Of a stretch of DNA of 64,000 nucleotides, positions 43,651 to 52,558 are shown piece after piece. The notes under the pieces were generated by a model, which worked only from the letters and a program-made list of their open reading frames with translations, was not told the DNA's origin and made no database searches. The position numbers were made by a program, and so were the translations under genes. The DNA comes from Platycnemis pennipes. Lineage: Eukaryota > Arthropoda > Insecta > Odonata > Platycnemididae. The number at the start of each line of letters is the position of its first letter. The first letter of the stretch is position 1. The stretch lies in the NCBI GenBank assembly GCA_933228895.1, contig OW121856.1, positions 112,195,027 to 112,259,026 on the forward strand, written 5' to 3'.

Positions 43651-44959
43651 CTGTAATGAAATGGGTGTCGGTCTACCGACCACTGTGGTCTCCACCTTCA
43701 TTCATAAGAATAAGAGCTGCTGCTCTCCCCTCCGGGTGCTGAGAAGGGTAATTGTTGGCGGTATCTTCACAGGATCTGTATTAATTGAAGGCCTACCTTA
43801 CCCAGGGATAGCATTTCGTCCACGACTGCTTATTTAACGAGTAAACTCGCTTATCTCGTAGCTAACCTCTATATCTAGAGAACGACCAGCCATCCGCAAC
43901 GCGGCGAACGCACTTGGTGGCTTTAAGCTCAGCCGCGAGTATAAAATATTGCATACTGATAAATAAAACTTCGTATAATTAAATTAAAATATTCTCAATG
44001 CACTTCTTTCGCAGTAATTTTGCTTCATGGGTGCCCGATATGCACCGAAAAAGCATACATGAAGTAGTTTTTGTTATTTCAGTGTCATACGCGACTAGTG
44101 AAACTCTCCGGAAAAGACAGCAGCAGCAAGGCCAATGAGTAGGGAAAGGATACGGAAGGAAACGATTTTCCGACAAACCTGTAGCCCTGTAGATACTCAC
44201 ATAATTTAGCTAACGGTTGCAAACATCCGGAACCCTTCAAACGAAATTTCAATTTTATGGTTTTGTTAAGGAATTCTCAAAAATTCGCCACTGTACGACG
44301 GGTGGATTTTTTTTAGTTTTGATTATCTCTTGAGGAAGGGTGCGTGTGGCTGTGTTGTCCAGCGTCCAGAAGTGACGGCGTTATGGAAGAGTCCACGAAG
44401 CCTTATAGAAAAGCGCAGTATCGTAAAGGATACAACAAAACGAAGAGGAGAGATTGCAACGTGCAGAATTCGATTCGCAGGGAAAAAACCGAAAAAGGCA
44501 TTTATTTCGCAATATTAAATTTACGAGATAATTAAATGTAAGGGCTCCTTCGTAAAAAAATTCGTAAACAAATCGTGGATCCTTGTTATCCGAAGGGCGT
44601 GAAGATCCGGTAAACAGCTATGCAGTAATGGTGAATATAATCAGTGAACTTTAATAATTTGTTGTTACACTCTTTCTAAGAGTGATGTTAATATATTGAT
44701 TTTATGTGCTCATAAACTGTATTTTCATTGTATTACTGCTTTATATAACCTTTTTGATTTCCTGTGCTAATGTTAGTTGGTAATTTGTATACGAATTTCT
44801 ACTGCAGGCTGTTATTTATGCTATTTATGTTTCTGTTTTCTCAACTTTTAATTTTGTGTAACAATGCACAGAATGGAAGATATACCTTATTTACGAATGG
44901 TTAAGTTAATTTTCAGGGTGATCATACTTAACTTGCTCATTATAATTACTAATTGTAAC

Positions 44960-45220
44960 TAGTGAGTGCATAGTAGCCCAGTGGGTAGAGCGTTCAGTAA
45001 CAGATTCAATTCCGGACGAAGCACTTTGGCATGATATCGCGGTTTGAATTTCAGTATCAGAGTTGTGTAAGTCGGAAAACTGGCCTCTTTACCCTGAATG
45101 TGTGAATTTCACTCACCTTCCACCTTAGTACGGCGGAACTCAACCCTGTCAAACCAGTCATTGGGTTTAATTGAGGGAATTATTGTAAATATGGTGAATT
45201 ACCTGCGAAGAAAAAAGTTT
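44960..45220 (+). repeat. tRNA-derived SINE-like unit
   Basis: GTAGCCCAGTGGGTAGAGCG (about 44972) is a near-perfect tRNA A-box region and GGTTTGAATTTC (about 45042) a diverged B box. An unrelated body follows. The spacing (about 70 bp) is too long for a tRNA, so a SINE is more likely. Confidence 0.5.
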
Positions 45221-46070
45221 TTTCACTAATAATCTCAATTTAAAACGGCGTGTTAATAAATGTGGAGCATTGACCATTAATACCGTTTAGTCCGTTTCGT
45301 TTCTGGTGTGTATAAAAGCGTATTCAATTTAACCGTAAAATCATAATGATAACCGAAAAACGTAAATGCACAACGTTCATAAACGAAATGTTTTGTTGCC
45401 TTCGCCATTGATATTCAAGTAAAAGTACTCTGGCAACAGTTAGAGGAAAATATGTGAGCGCTTTGGCCCTGTAAATAGTAGGAAACTGTAGAGAAATAAC
45501 ATTGAACTTTCACATTAATGAAAGACAAGAGTCATAGTTAGTCGCATATGCTAGGGGGAAAGACGATATTTTAATTAACCTCATTAAAAATGCTCACAAT
45601 TACTTTACGAGGGCAACGTGCATCCCGCTAAAATAAATCATGGATGACTAATTTAATAACTTCAGTCCATAACATTTGATTACCACTAAAAACTGTACTA
45701 CAAATCCAAGGCAACGCCGACAATCCCAGAACCCTTTAGGTGTTTTCAATTTTAGGTAATTGCTGACCTGTCTTACTCTCGACCACAACGAAGACGAGGA
45801 AAACAATTCACACTCGGCTCCGAAAAGAGAGCTCTCGACCTTATCTGTGTTCTGAGAAACTCGATCGCCTTGCGGATTTCGCAAGGCCTCCTGTCGCCGC
45901 CCCCGAAAAATCCCAGCTGCGACATATCAGGTCCCTCCCCTCAACTCCCCATTCCACTTTCCACGGTGGCGACGCTGATGGCAACTCGCAAGAACTACTA
46001 GAGCCGCGAGATCATGGTGAGATGAGAAGCCGTTAAATCGGACTATTCAAAATGCGTTGAACACCCTTAA

Positions 46071-47343
46071 TAGTTATATATACTTGCTTTTGATTGAAGA
46101 ACTGCATAAAATTTAACGGTTGTCGCAGTAATTTAAATTGTATAGTTTATTTCTCTTTCATCTCCATTGAGTGAGTTAACTTACATATTTATTCCTCAGA
46201 GCTATTTTCTTTAATAAAATTTCCTCTTTGCATATGTAAATATATTGTTATCTAGCACATTTAGAGATCGTTACTTGTTTTGTTACATCCATAATAAATT
46301 GTCTCTTTCACCGTCCTTCTTATTATTCTGTGGTTGTTCTCAGTAGTTTTATGTAGAGCTTTTTCTGTATCATTTAGTGATCTTCATATTTCGTGTAGAA
46401 TATATTTATAGTTAGTTATTTGCTGGTTACTTTTTTACTAAATAGTTTATTTTAGCGTTTTTTCTTATTATTATTAAGTAGTTTAACCTTTTAAGTATTA
46501 ACGTAAGTTAAACGTAGTATATTAATAAGTTGTCTCTTTCATCGTACTTCTTATTATTCTATAGTTTCTGTCTCAGTAGTTTTTTATGTAGAGCTTTTAT
46601 TTTTCATCATTTAGTTATCGTCATATTTCGTGTAGAATATATTTAAAGTTTGTTATTTGTTGGTTACGTTTATACGGAGTAGTTTATTTTAGCGTTTTTT
46701 CTTATTTATAAGTAGTGTAAACTTTTAATTATTTACATAAGTTAAACGTAATATATTAATATCCTAACAGTAGTTTTAACTCTAATCTAAGCGGTAGTTG
46801 GGTAGTAGGTATTACTTGCATATTAACCTAACTCTTCTCTCTACTAGAGCCTTACTTTCCGTTGGTTTGTCAGTTAGCTGCTTCTTCCTTCTAGCCTATA
46901 TTACTCACGTCAACAACACTACATTCCTTCCCTTCCCATCGCTAACCTTGTCAAGGTCAGCGATAACCGAGACCCCCAGCCGTGAAACAATCCCCTAACC
47001 GACTCCCCGTCTAGAGCCCTTCCTGCCGAACCACTCACCCGTGTAAGTCTTATCCTACCTCCTGTTGTTGCTAGGGCAATTAGTTAAGTGCCTACGTGCT
47101 GGTGATTATTGATTTTTAAATCTTATTGCTGAGTCCTTTAGAGTTTGTATTGTAGGCATTTCTTAGTGTGTACTGAATTGTGTAAAGAATCTAGGTACTT
47201 TCTGTTCCTTGTATTAATATATCTGAAGTTTATTTATAATCGAATAGTACTGCTTCCAACGTAGTTCATCCATAGCTTAGTGGTTGTAATTTATACTATA
47301 TAGTCTTTACATAGCTTAGTTTTCGGGGAAAAGCGTGATTTGG
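46071..47343 (+). promoter_or_regulatory. CR1 5' UTR, second part, with tandem repeats
   Basis: The UTR resumes directly after the piggyBac TTAA and runs to the ORF1 start. It is AT-rich until 46790 and then more GC-balanced. Two tandem units lie at about 46311-46531 and 46532-46760. Confidence 0.55.
46311..46760 (+). repeat. Tandem repeats in the CR1 5' UTR (about 221-228 bp units)
   Basis: TCTCTTTCA(C/T)CGT starts each unit (46311 and 46532). Both units share TTATTATTCT, CAGTAGTTTT, CATATTTCGTGTAGAATATATTTA, TAGTTTATTTTAGCGTTTTTTCTTA and end with AAGTTAAACGTA(G/A)TATATTAATA. A diverged third copy seems to end at the Tigger insertion site (34680-34694). Confidence 0.8.
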
Positions 47344-48309
47344 ATGGCTTTGAATCGGTCTTCTGTCGCGACGCTCGATAATTCAGGCGAATGCGCGGCT
47401 CTAAGGGCCCGTATCGCCGAGTTGGAGAGAATCGTGTCGGAGCTCCGGTCGAAGGTAGAAGGGAGGGTGTCTGTCTCCGAGAGTGCTGGAGTTTCGGGTG
47501 GACTCATTAGTGAGGATCCAACCGTCACTACACCGCTCAGTGAAGAGGTAGCGCCAGCCCCTAAGCCCGATGAGTGGAGGGTAGTTACTCTGAGTGGCGG
47601 AGGTGTAAGGCTGCGGCGCGGAGCGGAGTTTGCAGAGGCAACTCCTCTCCCCGTCTCAAATAGGTTTCAGGCGCTTCCTATGGATGTCGCCGAGATTCCT
47701 GCAGCCGGCCCCGTCGCTACTCCGAGAGCTCTACCGAGGAGAAGCCGTCAGAGTGGGAAGGGGGGGATGCTAGTGATAGGGAGTAGTAACGTTCGGCGTG
47801 TGATGGCTCCTTTGCGGAGAAGGGCAGACCGCGAGGGTGTTAGCCAGGGCTTAACGTCTTGGTGCATCCCCAGTGGCGGTATTCCTCAGGTGACGAAGGC
47901 GATGGGAGCGGCGGTTGCGGGCACGAAGTGCTCTAGGCTGCAGGTCGTGGCCCACGTAGGCGTCAACGATGCCACCGACCGCAGACCCGAGGAGATTCTG
48001 CATTCCTTTAAGGAATTGAACTCTGAGGTGAAGCGGGTAAGTGAAGTCGCGGGCGTTGAACTGGCGCTTTCCATTTGTAGTCTGGTCCCGAGGATCGATC
48101 GTGGACCTCTGATTTGGCGTCGAGTGGTAGACATAAATCAGAGGCTACGCCGTTTCTGTAAGGACATTGGAGCCTCCTTCGTTGACCTTCAGCCGTCGCT
48201 TCGGTCGTGTAGACACCCTTTAAACCGCTCTGGAGTTCATTACACTCCGGACGCCGCCAAACGCGTGGCGGATAGGGTATTAGATCATTGCAGGCCTTTT
48301 TTAGGGTAG
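47344..48309 (+). CDS. CR1 ORF1: coiled-coil plus SGNH/GDSL esterase-like domain
   Basis: The start is placed at the first ATG (MALNRSS); the frame is open slightly upstream to a GTG. Residues of about 15-45 form a leucine-heptad coiled coil (ALRARIAELERIVSELRSKVEG), as in ORF1 proteins that multimerise on RNA. From about residue 140 an SGNH hydrolase-like domain appears: MLVIGSSNVRR (block I, Ser), PSGGIPQV, AHVGVNDATD (block III, Asn), SICSLVPRID and a C-terminal LNRSGVHYTPDAAKRVAD with the catalytic D/H region (GVHYT). CR1-family ORF1 proteins are known to carry such esterase domains. There are no internal stops, so the 321-codon gene is intact. It precedes ORF2 by 110 bp to the ORF2 ATG. 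Confidence 0.88.
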   Translation: MALNRSSVATLDNSGECAALRARIAELERIVSELRSKVEGRVSVSESAGVSGGLISEDPTVTTPLSEEVAPAPKPDEWRVVTLSGGGVRLRRGAEFAEATPLPVSNRFQALPMDVAEIPAAGPVATPRALPRRSRQSGKGGMLVIGSSNVRRVMAPLRRRADREGVSQGLTSWCIPSGGIPQVTKAMGAAVAGTKCSRLQVVAHVGVNDATDRRPEEILHSFKELNSEVKRVSEVAGVELALSICSLVPRIDRGPLIWRRVVDINQRLRRFCKDIGASFVDLQPSLRSCRHPLNRSGVHYTPDAAKRVADRVLDHCRPFLG

Positions 48310-48419
48310 ATGGTAGGGTAGAGAGTAGGTCATGTAGTGGGGTAAATAACTTCTCGTTGCCAGTCGCTTTATCGGCTAACTTTCATGAAAGCAGAATTGA
48401 ACCTCAAAATACTTCAGAC

Positions 48420-49604
48420 ATGACTACAGCTCTCCCTTGTAGCCTTAATAATAGTCGAGGTGAAAATATTTCCGTTGCGGTAGTTAATTGCCGAAGTCTT
48501 AAAAACAAGATACCTGAGTTTCATCACCTTATTCATACTACTGATGCAGATGTAATTATAGGCACTGAAAGTTGGCTGACGGATGACATTCCTGACTCAG
48601 AAATATTCCCCAAATCTTTTAAAATATATAGAAAAGATAGACATAACAGAGCAGGTGGTGGTGTTTTCATTGCAGTCAAGAACTCAATCATTAGCAAAGC
48701 AGTAATATTTCCCGACAACCCCTTAGAATGTGTTTGGTGTTCATTAACATGCCCTAAATCCAGATCAATATCTGTCTGCGCCTTCTATAGGCCCCCAAAC
48801 ACTGATGTTGAGTCATTACTAGAACTGGGAAACCAGATAAATACTATAACGTCCCGTAACAGCGAACGTAATATAATAATAGGTGGAGATTTCAATGCAC
48901 CATCAATAGACTGGAGAACATACTGCTTCAAAGCTGGAGGAAGGGACAAATACATCTGTGAGACTCTATTAGATGTTTTCTCCAATAACTCCCTGACACA
49001 ATTAGCTACAGCACCTAATAGAGGGGACAACACTCTTGATTTACTGGCAACCAATATCCCACAACATGTGACAATGATTGACACGGTTGATGGAATCAGT
49101 GACCACAGAGTTATAACTGCAAAACTCTCGCTATCTTTAGATAAAAATTTTAAACAAAAAAGAAAGATTTACATTTTTAAAAGAGCAGACTTTGCTAACT
49201 TTAAAATTTATTTAAGAGATTCCTTATCGGATTTCAAAAAGTCTTCCATAAAGGTATGTACCAACGATTCATGGAAGTCGTTCATTAATATCATGCGCTC
49301 TGGGATCAACAGATTTATCCCTAGTAAATTCAAAAAAGAAAGCACTGAACATAGGTGGTACAATGCCGAAGTGAGAAAATCCCTGAGACGGCAGCGAATA
49401 TGTCATGCTAAAATGAAAAAAATTAGTAAACATATGCCCACTGATGAGCGTAATGCAATCATTGAAAATTATAAAATTTCAAAATCCACTGCAAAGTCAG
49501 CTCTTAGTAATGCATTCGCAGAATTCAAAAGAAAAACACTTGGGGAACAATTGAAAGAAAATCCAAGTCTTCTGGTCGTACGTAAGGGAAGTGCAAGGCC
49601 ATAA
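48420..49604 (+). pseudogene. CR1 ORF2, endonuclease half (frameshift at the end)
   Basis: The first ATG of the frame is at 48420; the frame is also open back to 48288, overlapping the end of ORF1. The APE endonuclease has VVNCRSLKNK, GTESWL (Glu), AGGGVFIAV, FYRPPNTD, GGDFNAPSIDW (Asp) and GISDHRVI (Asp/His), all the expected active-site residues. After the linker (HRWYNAEVRKSLRRQR) the frame is lost near 49566-49569, just before the conserved FW motif, by a net +1 change, and runs to a stop at 49604. Confidence 0.9.
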
Positions 49605-51234
49605 GTCTGCCGTCCATTCACTTAAAAATGATAGAGGTGAAATGACCACAAACACACTCGACAAAGTTAACTTGCTAAATTCCTTCTTCCAAACCGTTTT
49701 TAACCCACCTTCCGGGGATTCAACTGTCGTGTTACCTGACCTCTTTCAGCGGTTGATGCAACCAATTGACATTTCCTGTAATGGTATTGAAAAATTACTT
49801 AAAGATATAAGCCCCAACAAATCTCCTGGCCCTGATCAAATTCCCTCCCGCGTATATAGAGAGTTAGCATCCGAAATTTCCCCCTACCTTGAAATAGTAT
49901 TTAATAAATCCCTGACCGAACACGTCGTACCGATGGACTGGAAAGCAGCCGATGTAACACCCATTTTTAAAAGTGGCGATAGGGAGCAGCCATCTAACTA
50001 CAGACCTATATCCCTCACATCCATTTCATGCAAGGTCCTAGAACATATAATTGTCAGTTCAGTCATGGGACACCTAGATAGCCAGAATTTATTGTCCAAT
50101 GTCCAGCATGGCTTCCGAAAGAGCAGATCGTGTGAAACCCAACTTGCTCTCTTTTCCCACGATATTTTAGTTTCTGGCGAAAATGATATTCCAGTGGATG
50201 CTATATTTCTCGACTTCAAGAAGGCTTTTGACAAGGTTTCTCACAGCAAACTAATTTTGAAGTTAAAATCTTATGGGTTAGACATTATATCATGGATTAA
50301 TGATTTTCTGCATGATCGGGTTCAAAGGGTTGTTTTGGACGGTGTTTCCTCACCGTCATTTAAAGTCACTTCGGGTGTCCCACAAGGTAGTGTGATAGGT
50401 CCACTCCTGTTCCTTCTGTACATTAATGATATCAGTAAGGTGGTAAAAAGTAAGCTTCGTCTATTTGCCGATGACGCAGTTGTGTACAGGGAAATTCTAT
50501 GCCCGAACGATAAAGAATATTTAAATATTGACCTACAAGCAATTGAAACTTGGTGTGATACATGGCAGTTAGAATTAAACTTTAAGAAATGTCTTGTAAT
50601 GAATTTTTGGAAAAAGAATAGCTCTCCTCCTACCACTTACAAAATAAGTAATAATGAATTAACAAACGTGGAATCCATTAAATATCTTGGAATAAGACTG
50701 ACAAATGATCTTTCCTGGGGTAAACACATTCGTGAAATAATGGGTCAAGCGAATCGCAAACTGGGTTTCATTAAAAGAGTATTGGGTAAATGTGACGATC
50801 ATGTACGAGAAATCAGCTACTTTTCCCTTGTTAGACCTCATTTGGAATATGCTGCCAGTGTATGGGATCCCTACGAAATCGGTCTAAGTAATGAACTTGA
50901 ACGTGTGCAGCGAAGATGGGCAAGATTTGTAAAGGGACGATACGATATTTATATTAGCGTAACCAGTCTATTAAATGAATTGAAATGGGAATCATTGTCA
51001 GATCGGAGGTTGAAATTTAGACTTAATCTCTTACACAAATTCCAAGGCAATATTTTCAGCGATGATGTTAAAAATATTTTACGAACCCCAACTTACTATG
51101 GCAGACTGGACCATAATCATAAAGTTAGAGAAATTGATTGCCGAACTGACCGATTCAAAATGTCCTTTTTCCCTCGCACAATAAGAGATACGAATAACGG
51201 TAAATATGTCCTATCGGAGAGTAGCAATGAATAG
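49567..51234 (+). pseudogene. CR1 ORF2, reverse transcriptase half
   Basis: The reading resumes in the next frame with FWSYVRE (about 49570) and continues uninterrupted to the stop at 51234. RT motifs are NKSPGPDQIPSRV, NYRPISLTSISCKVLEHII, QHGFRKSRSCETQL, FLDFKKAFDKVSH, SGVPQGSVIGPLLF and the catalytic FADD (about 50467), then YLGIRLTNDLSWGKH and the CR1-type thumb (RRWARFVKGRYD, RRLKFRLNLLHKF). Apart from the single frameshift upstream it looks functional, so this copy is young or was recently disabled. Confidence 0.92.
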
Positions 51235-51404
51235 CATTGGTAGCTGCATGTTGGTATGAGTACTTAAAGCTAACCCTACTAACAGAATGTTTTTGCATGT
51301 TTTCTTTGCAATTTCTATCTTTTTTAAATAGTGTAGTTCTGACTACTATATTAATACTATTCCTTTTTTATGCATGATATGTAGTGCATGTTTGGTGAGC
51401 AATC

Positions 51405-51466
51405 ACCCCCTGCCACACACCCTTGTGGTGGCTTGCAGGGTATTATGTAGATGTAGATGTAGATCT
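51405..51466 (+). repeat. CR1 3' terminus and (ATGTAG)n tail
   Basis: CACCCCCTGCCACACACCC ... GGTGGCTTGCAGGG is a short stem-loop (CCCTGC...GCAGGG), followed by repeated ATGTAG units. The same block ends the CR1 fragments at 27570 and 39568. CR1 elements typically end in short repeats instead of poly(A). Confidence 0.85.
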
Positions 51467-52065
51467 CTTGGTATTGCTCCAATATACTTATTTTATTGCA
51501 CATGTGTTCACTGGCTCCGCTGTCTAGATACCAAATGTCTTCGTCAACTCGGTCATTGAATAATGCAGTAGAAGTGATAAATGCATTTTTGCGTGTTTTA
51601 TTTTTCCTTTCTCCTTCTTTCAGGATACGGCAGGTTCGGTGCAAATGTCACCGTTTTTTACACTGATGACATACTTTCTGATATTTTGATTTATCTCGGA
51701 AATAACAATTCTTTTCTTCGTGGTGTTTTTTCTTACACATACTGCAAAGCACTGGTGTGCGATTACATTTATTTTGGTTTCTCGAGTATATAGTTTCTGC
51801 TCTGAACGCTGAGTTCTGTATGACTTCTTCGGCAAGAATTTTAAATTTATGTTCCTCCGCCGGCAATCTCATAGGCAGTCACACAAGACATAATATGCAC
51901 CATTATCTTTTTATCTATAGTCATTATTATATACTTTTGTGATTTGGCGTCCATCATCTTCCAGAGACGAATGTCTTTTTCGTCTTTCAAACTAGACGTT
52001 GAATTATGTTCACCACGTCCAGTAGACCACTTGCTCGGGAAAATATTCGTATCTGCTACTTCCAT
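51467..52065 (-). pseudogene. Copia gag-protease 5' part
   Basis: Begins with MEVADTNIFPSKWS at 52065. A gag core fragment (LKDEKDIRLWKMMDAKSQKYI) is followed by a zinc knuckle CSMCKKKHHEEKNC (about 51760), then a second, CHQCKKR-HLHRTC, in which the glycine position has become a stop. The protease active site DSGASEHM follows at about 51520 (minus). Gag is much shorter than in typical copia elements, so an internal deletion is likely. The text ends at the CR1 tail and continues at 34079. Confidence 0.85.
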
Positions 52066-52231
52066 AATTCGAAAGTGTCGCCTCCTTATAGTATTTCAAT
52101 GTTTTAGAGATCTTCTGTCATTGTTGCCGAGTGCGTTATTTTTTGTCTTCTTTTTAGTATGTTTTTAACGCCAAAAGGTTTTTCTTTACGTTTTCGGCAG
52201 AATCTAATTGTGCGGTGGAAAAAGGTGCCTT

Positions 52232-52242
52232 GGCCCATAACC
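52232..52242 (-). promoter_or_regulatory. Copia primer-binding site
   Basis: Minus strand GGTTATGGGCC, directly adjoining the 5' LTR end, is complementary to the anticodon region of initiator tRNA-Met, the primer type used by copia elements. Confidence 0.85.
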
Positions 52243-52388
52243 TGTTAACTTTTGTCAATACTTTAATCCACTTTCTTAATTAAACCACACATCGCACAGG
52301 ACAGTTAATATTTCTTCATGAGCGTACCAAGTAACTAATCAGCAGATTATATCCCTAATATACAGCATGTATCAGACAATATTCAACA
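52243..52388 (-). repeat. 5' LTR of the copia element (146 bp)
   Basis: Pairs with 30893-31039. The outer edge is followed by CTTTC (52389-52393), the right TSD. The two LTRs differ at many positions, so the insertion is old. Confidence 0.92.
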
Positions 52389-52509
52389 CTTTCATGTCAT
52401 TGAAAAAAATGAAACTCACGTACATTTTAGAGTCCAATGGAAAGGTCACATTCAGTGTGTTGGGCTTGGCCACTTTCTCCCTGTCGCAACTTCACTGAGA
52501 TCCTGGCTT

Positions 52510-52515
52510 TATTGT
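52510..52515 (-). terminator. Poly(A) signal AATAAA of the candidate minus-strand gene
   Basis: Minus strand ACAATAAAG lies 44 bp after the predicted stop codon (52561-52559). The copia LTR starts about 120 bp further on. Confidence 0.45.
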
Positions 52516-52558
52516 AGATACTGTGCGCCCTCTTCTCATATTTTTATGAATGGATTTC

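Larger units (their letters stand above)
38116..46070 (-). mobile_element. piggyBac-like DNA transposon with later insertions (about 8 kb)
   Basis: TTAAGGGTGTTCAAC at 38116-38130 is the exact inverted copy of 46056-46070, so the element has TTAA target duplications and GGGTGTTCAAC ends. A piggyBac transposase C-terminal segment lies on the minus strand at 39710-40075. Its length is inflated by a CR1 fragment, an hAT MITE, an RTE derivative and a SINE-like unit. The left end lies four bases from the right end of Tigger. Confidence 0.8.
34080..51466 (+). mobile_element. CR1-type non-LTR retrotransposon inserted in the copia protease gene; itself split by Tigger and piggyBac
   Basis: The CR1 body is 34080-34694 joined to 46071-51466, about 6.0 kb. 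Its right edge is an (ATGTAG)n tail (51447-51466) that meets copia codons directly (minus strand SILEQYQE); its left edge meets copia at about 34080 (minus strand GNEIIKLGDG). Reading across the gap restores a typical copia protease region, so the whole 17.4 kb is one insertion event plus later insertions into it. It has a long 5' UTR with repeats, ORF1 with an esterase domain, and ORF2 with endonuclease and RT and no RNase H, which are CR1 hallmarks. Confidence 0.85.
30893..52388 (-). mobile_element. Ty1/copia LTR retrotransposon, minus strand, split by a 17.4-kb nested insertion
   Basis: The two LTRs (30893-31039 and 52243-52388) match closely and begin and end TGTTGAA/TTCAACA-like. Identical CTTTC bases flank the whole unit (30888-30892 and 52389-52393), so both halves belong to a single insertion. 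The 5' half (51467-52388) has the 5' LTR, primer-binding site, gag and protease. The 3' half (30893-34079) has the rest of protease, integrase, RT and RNase H, polypurine tract and 3' LTR. Its own length is about 4.1 kb. Many stops and frameshifts show that it is dead. Confidence 0.92.

Noticed and set aside
46798..46998. 66-codon frame upstream of CR1 ORF1 as a regulatory ORF
   Set aside because: Short, in the leader, no conservation visible, and no evidence that it is translated.
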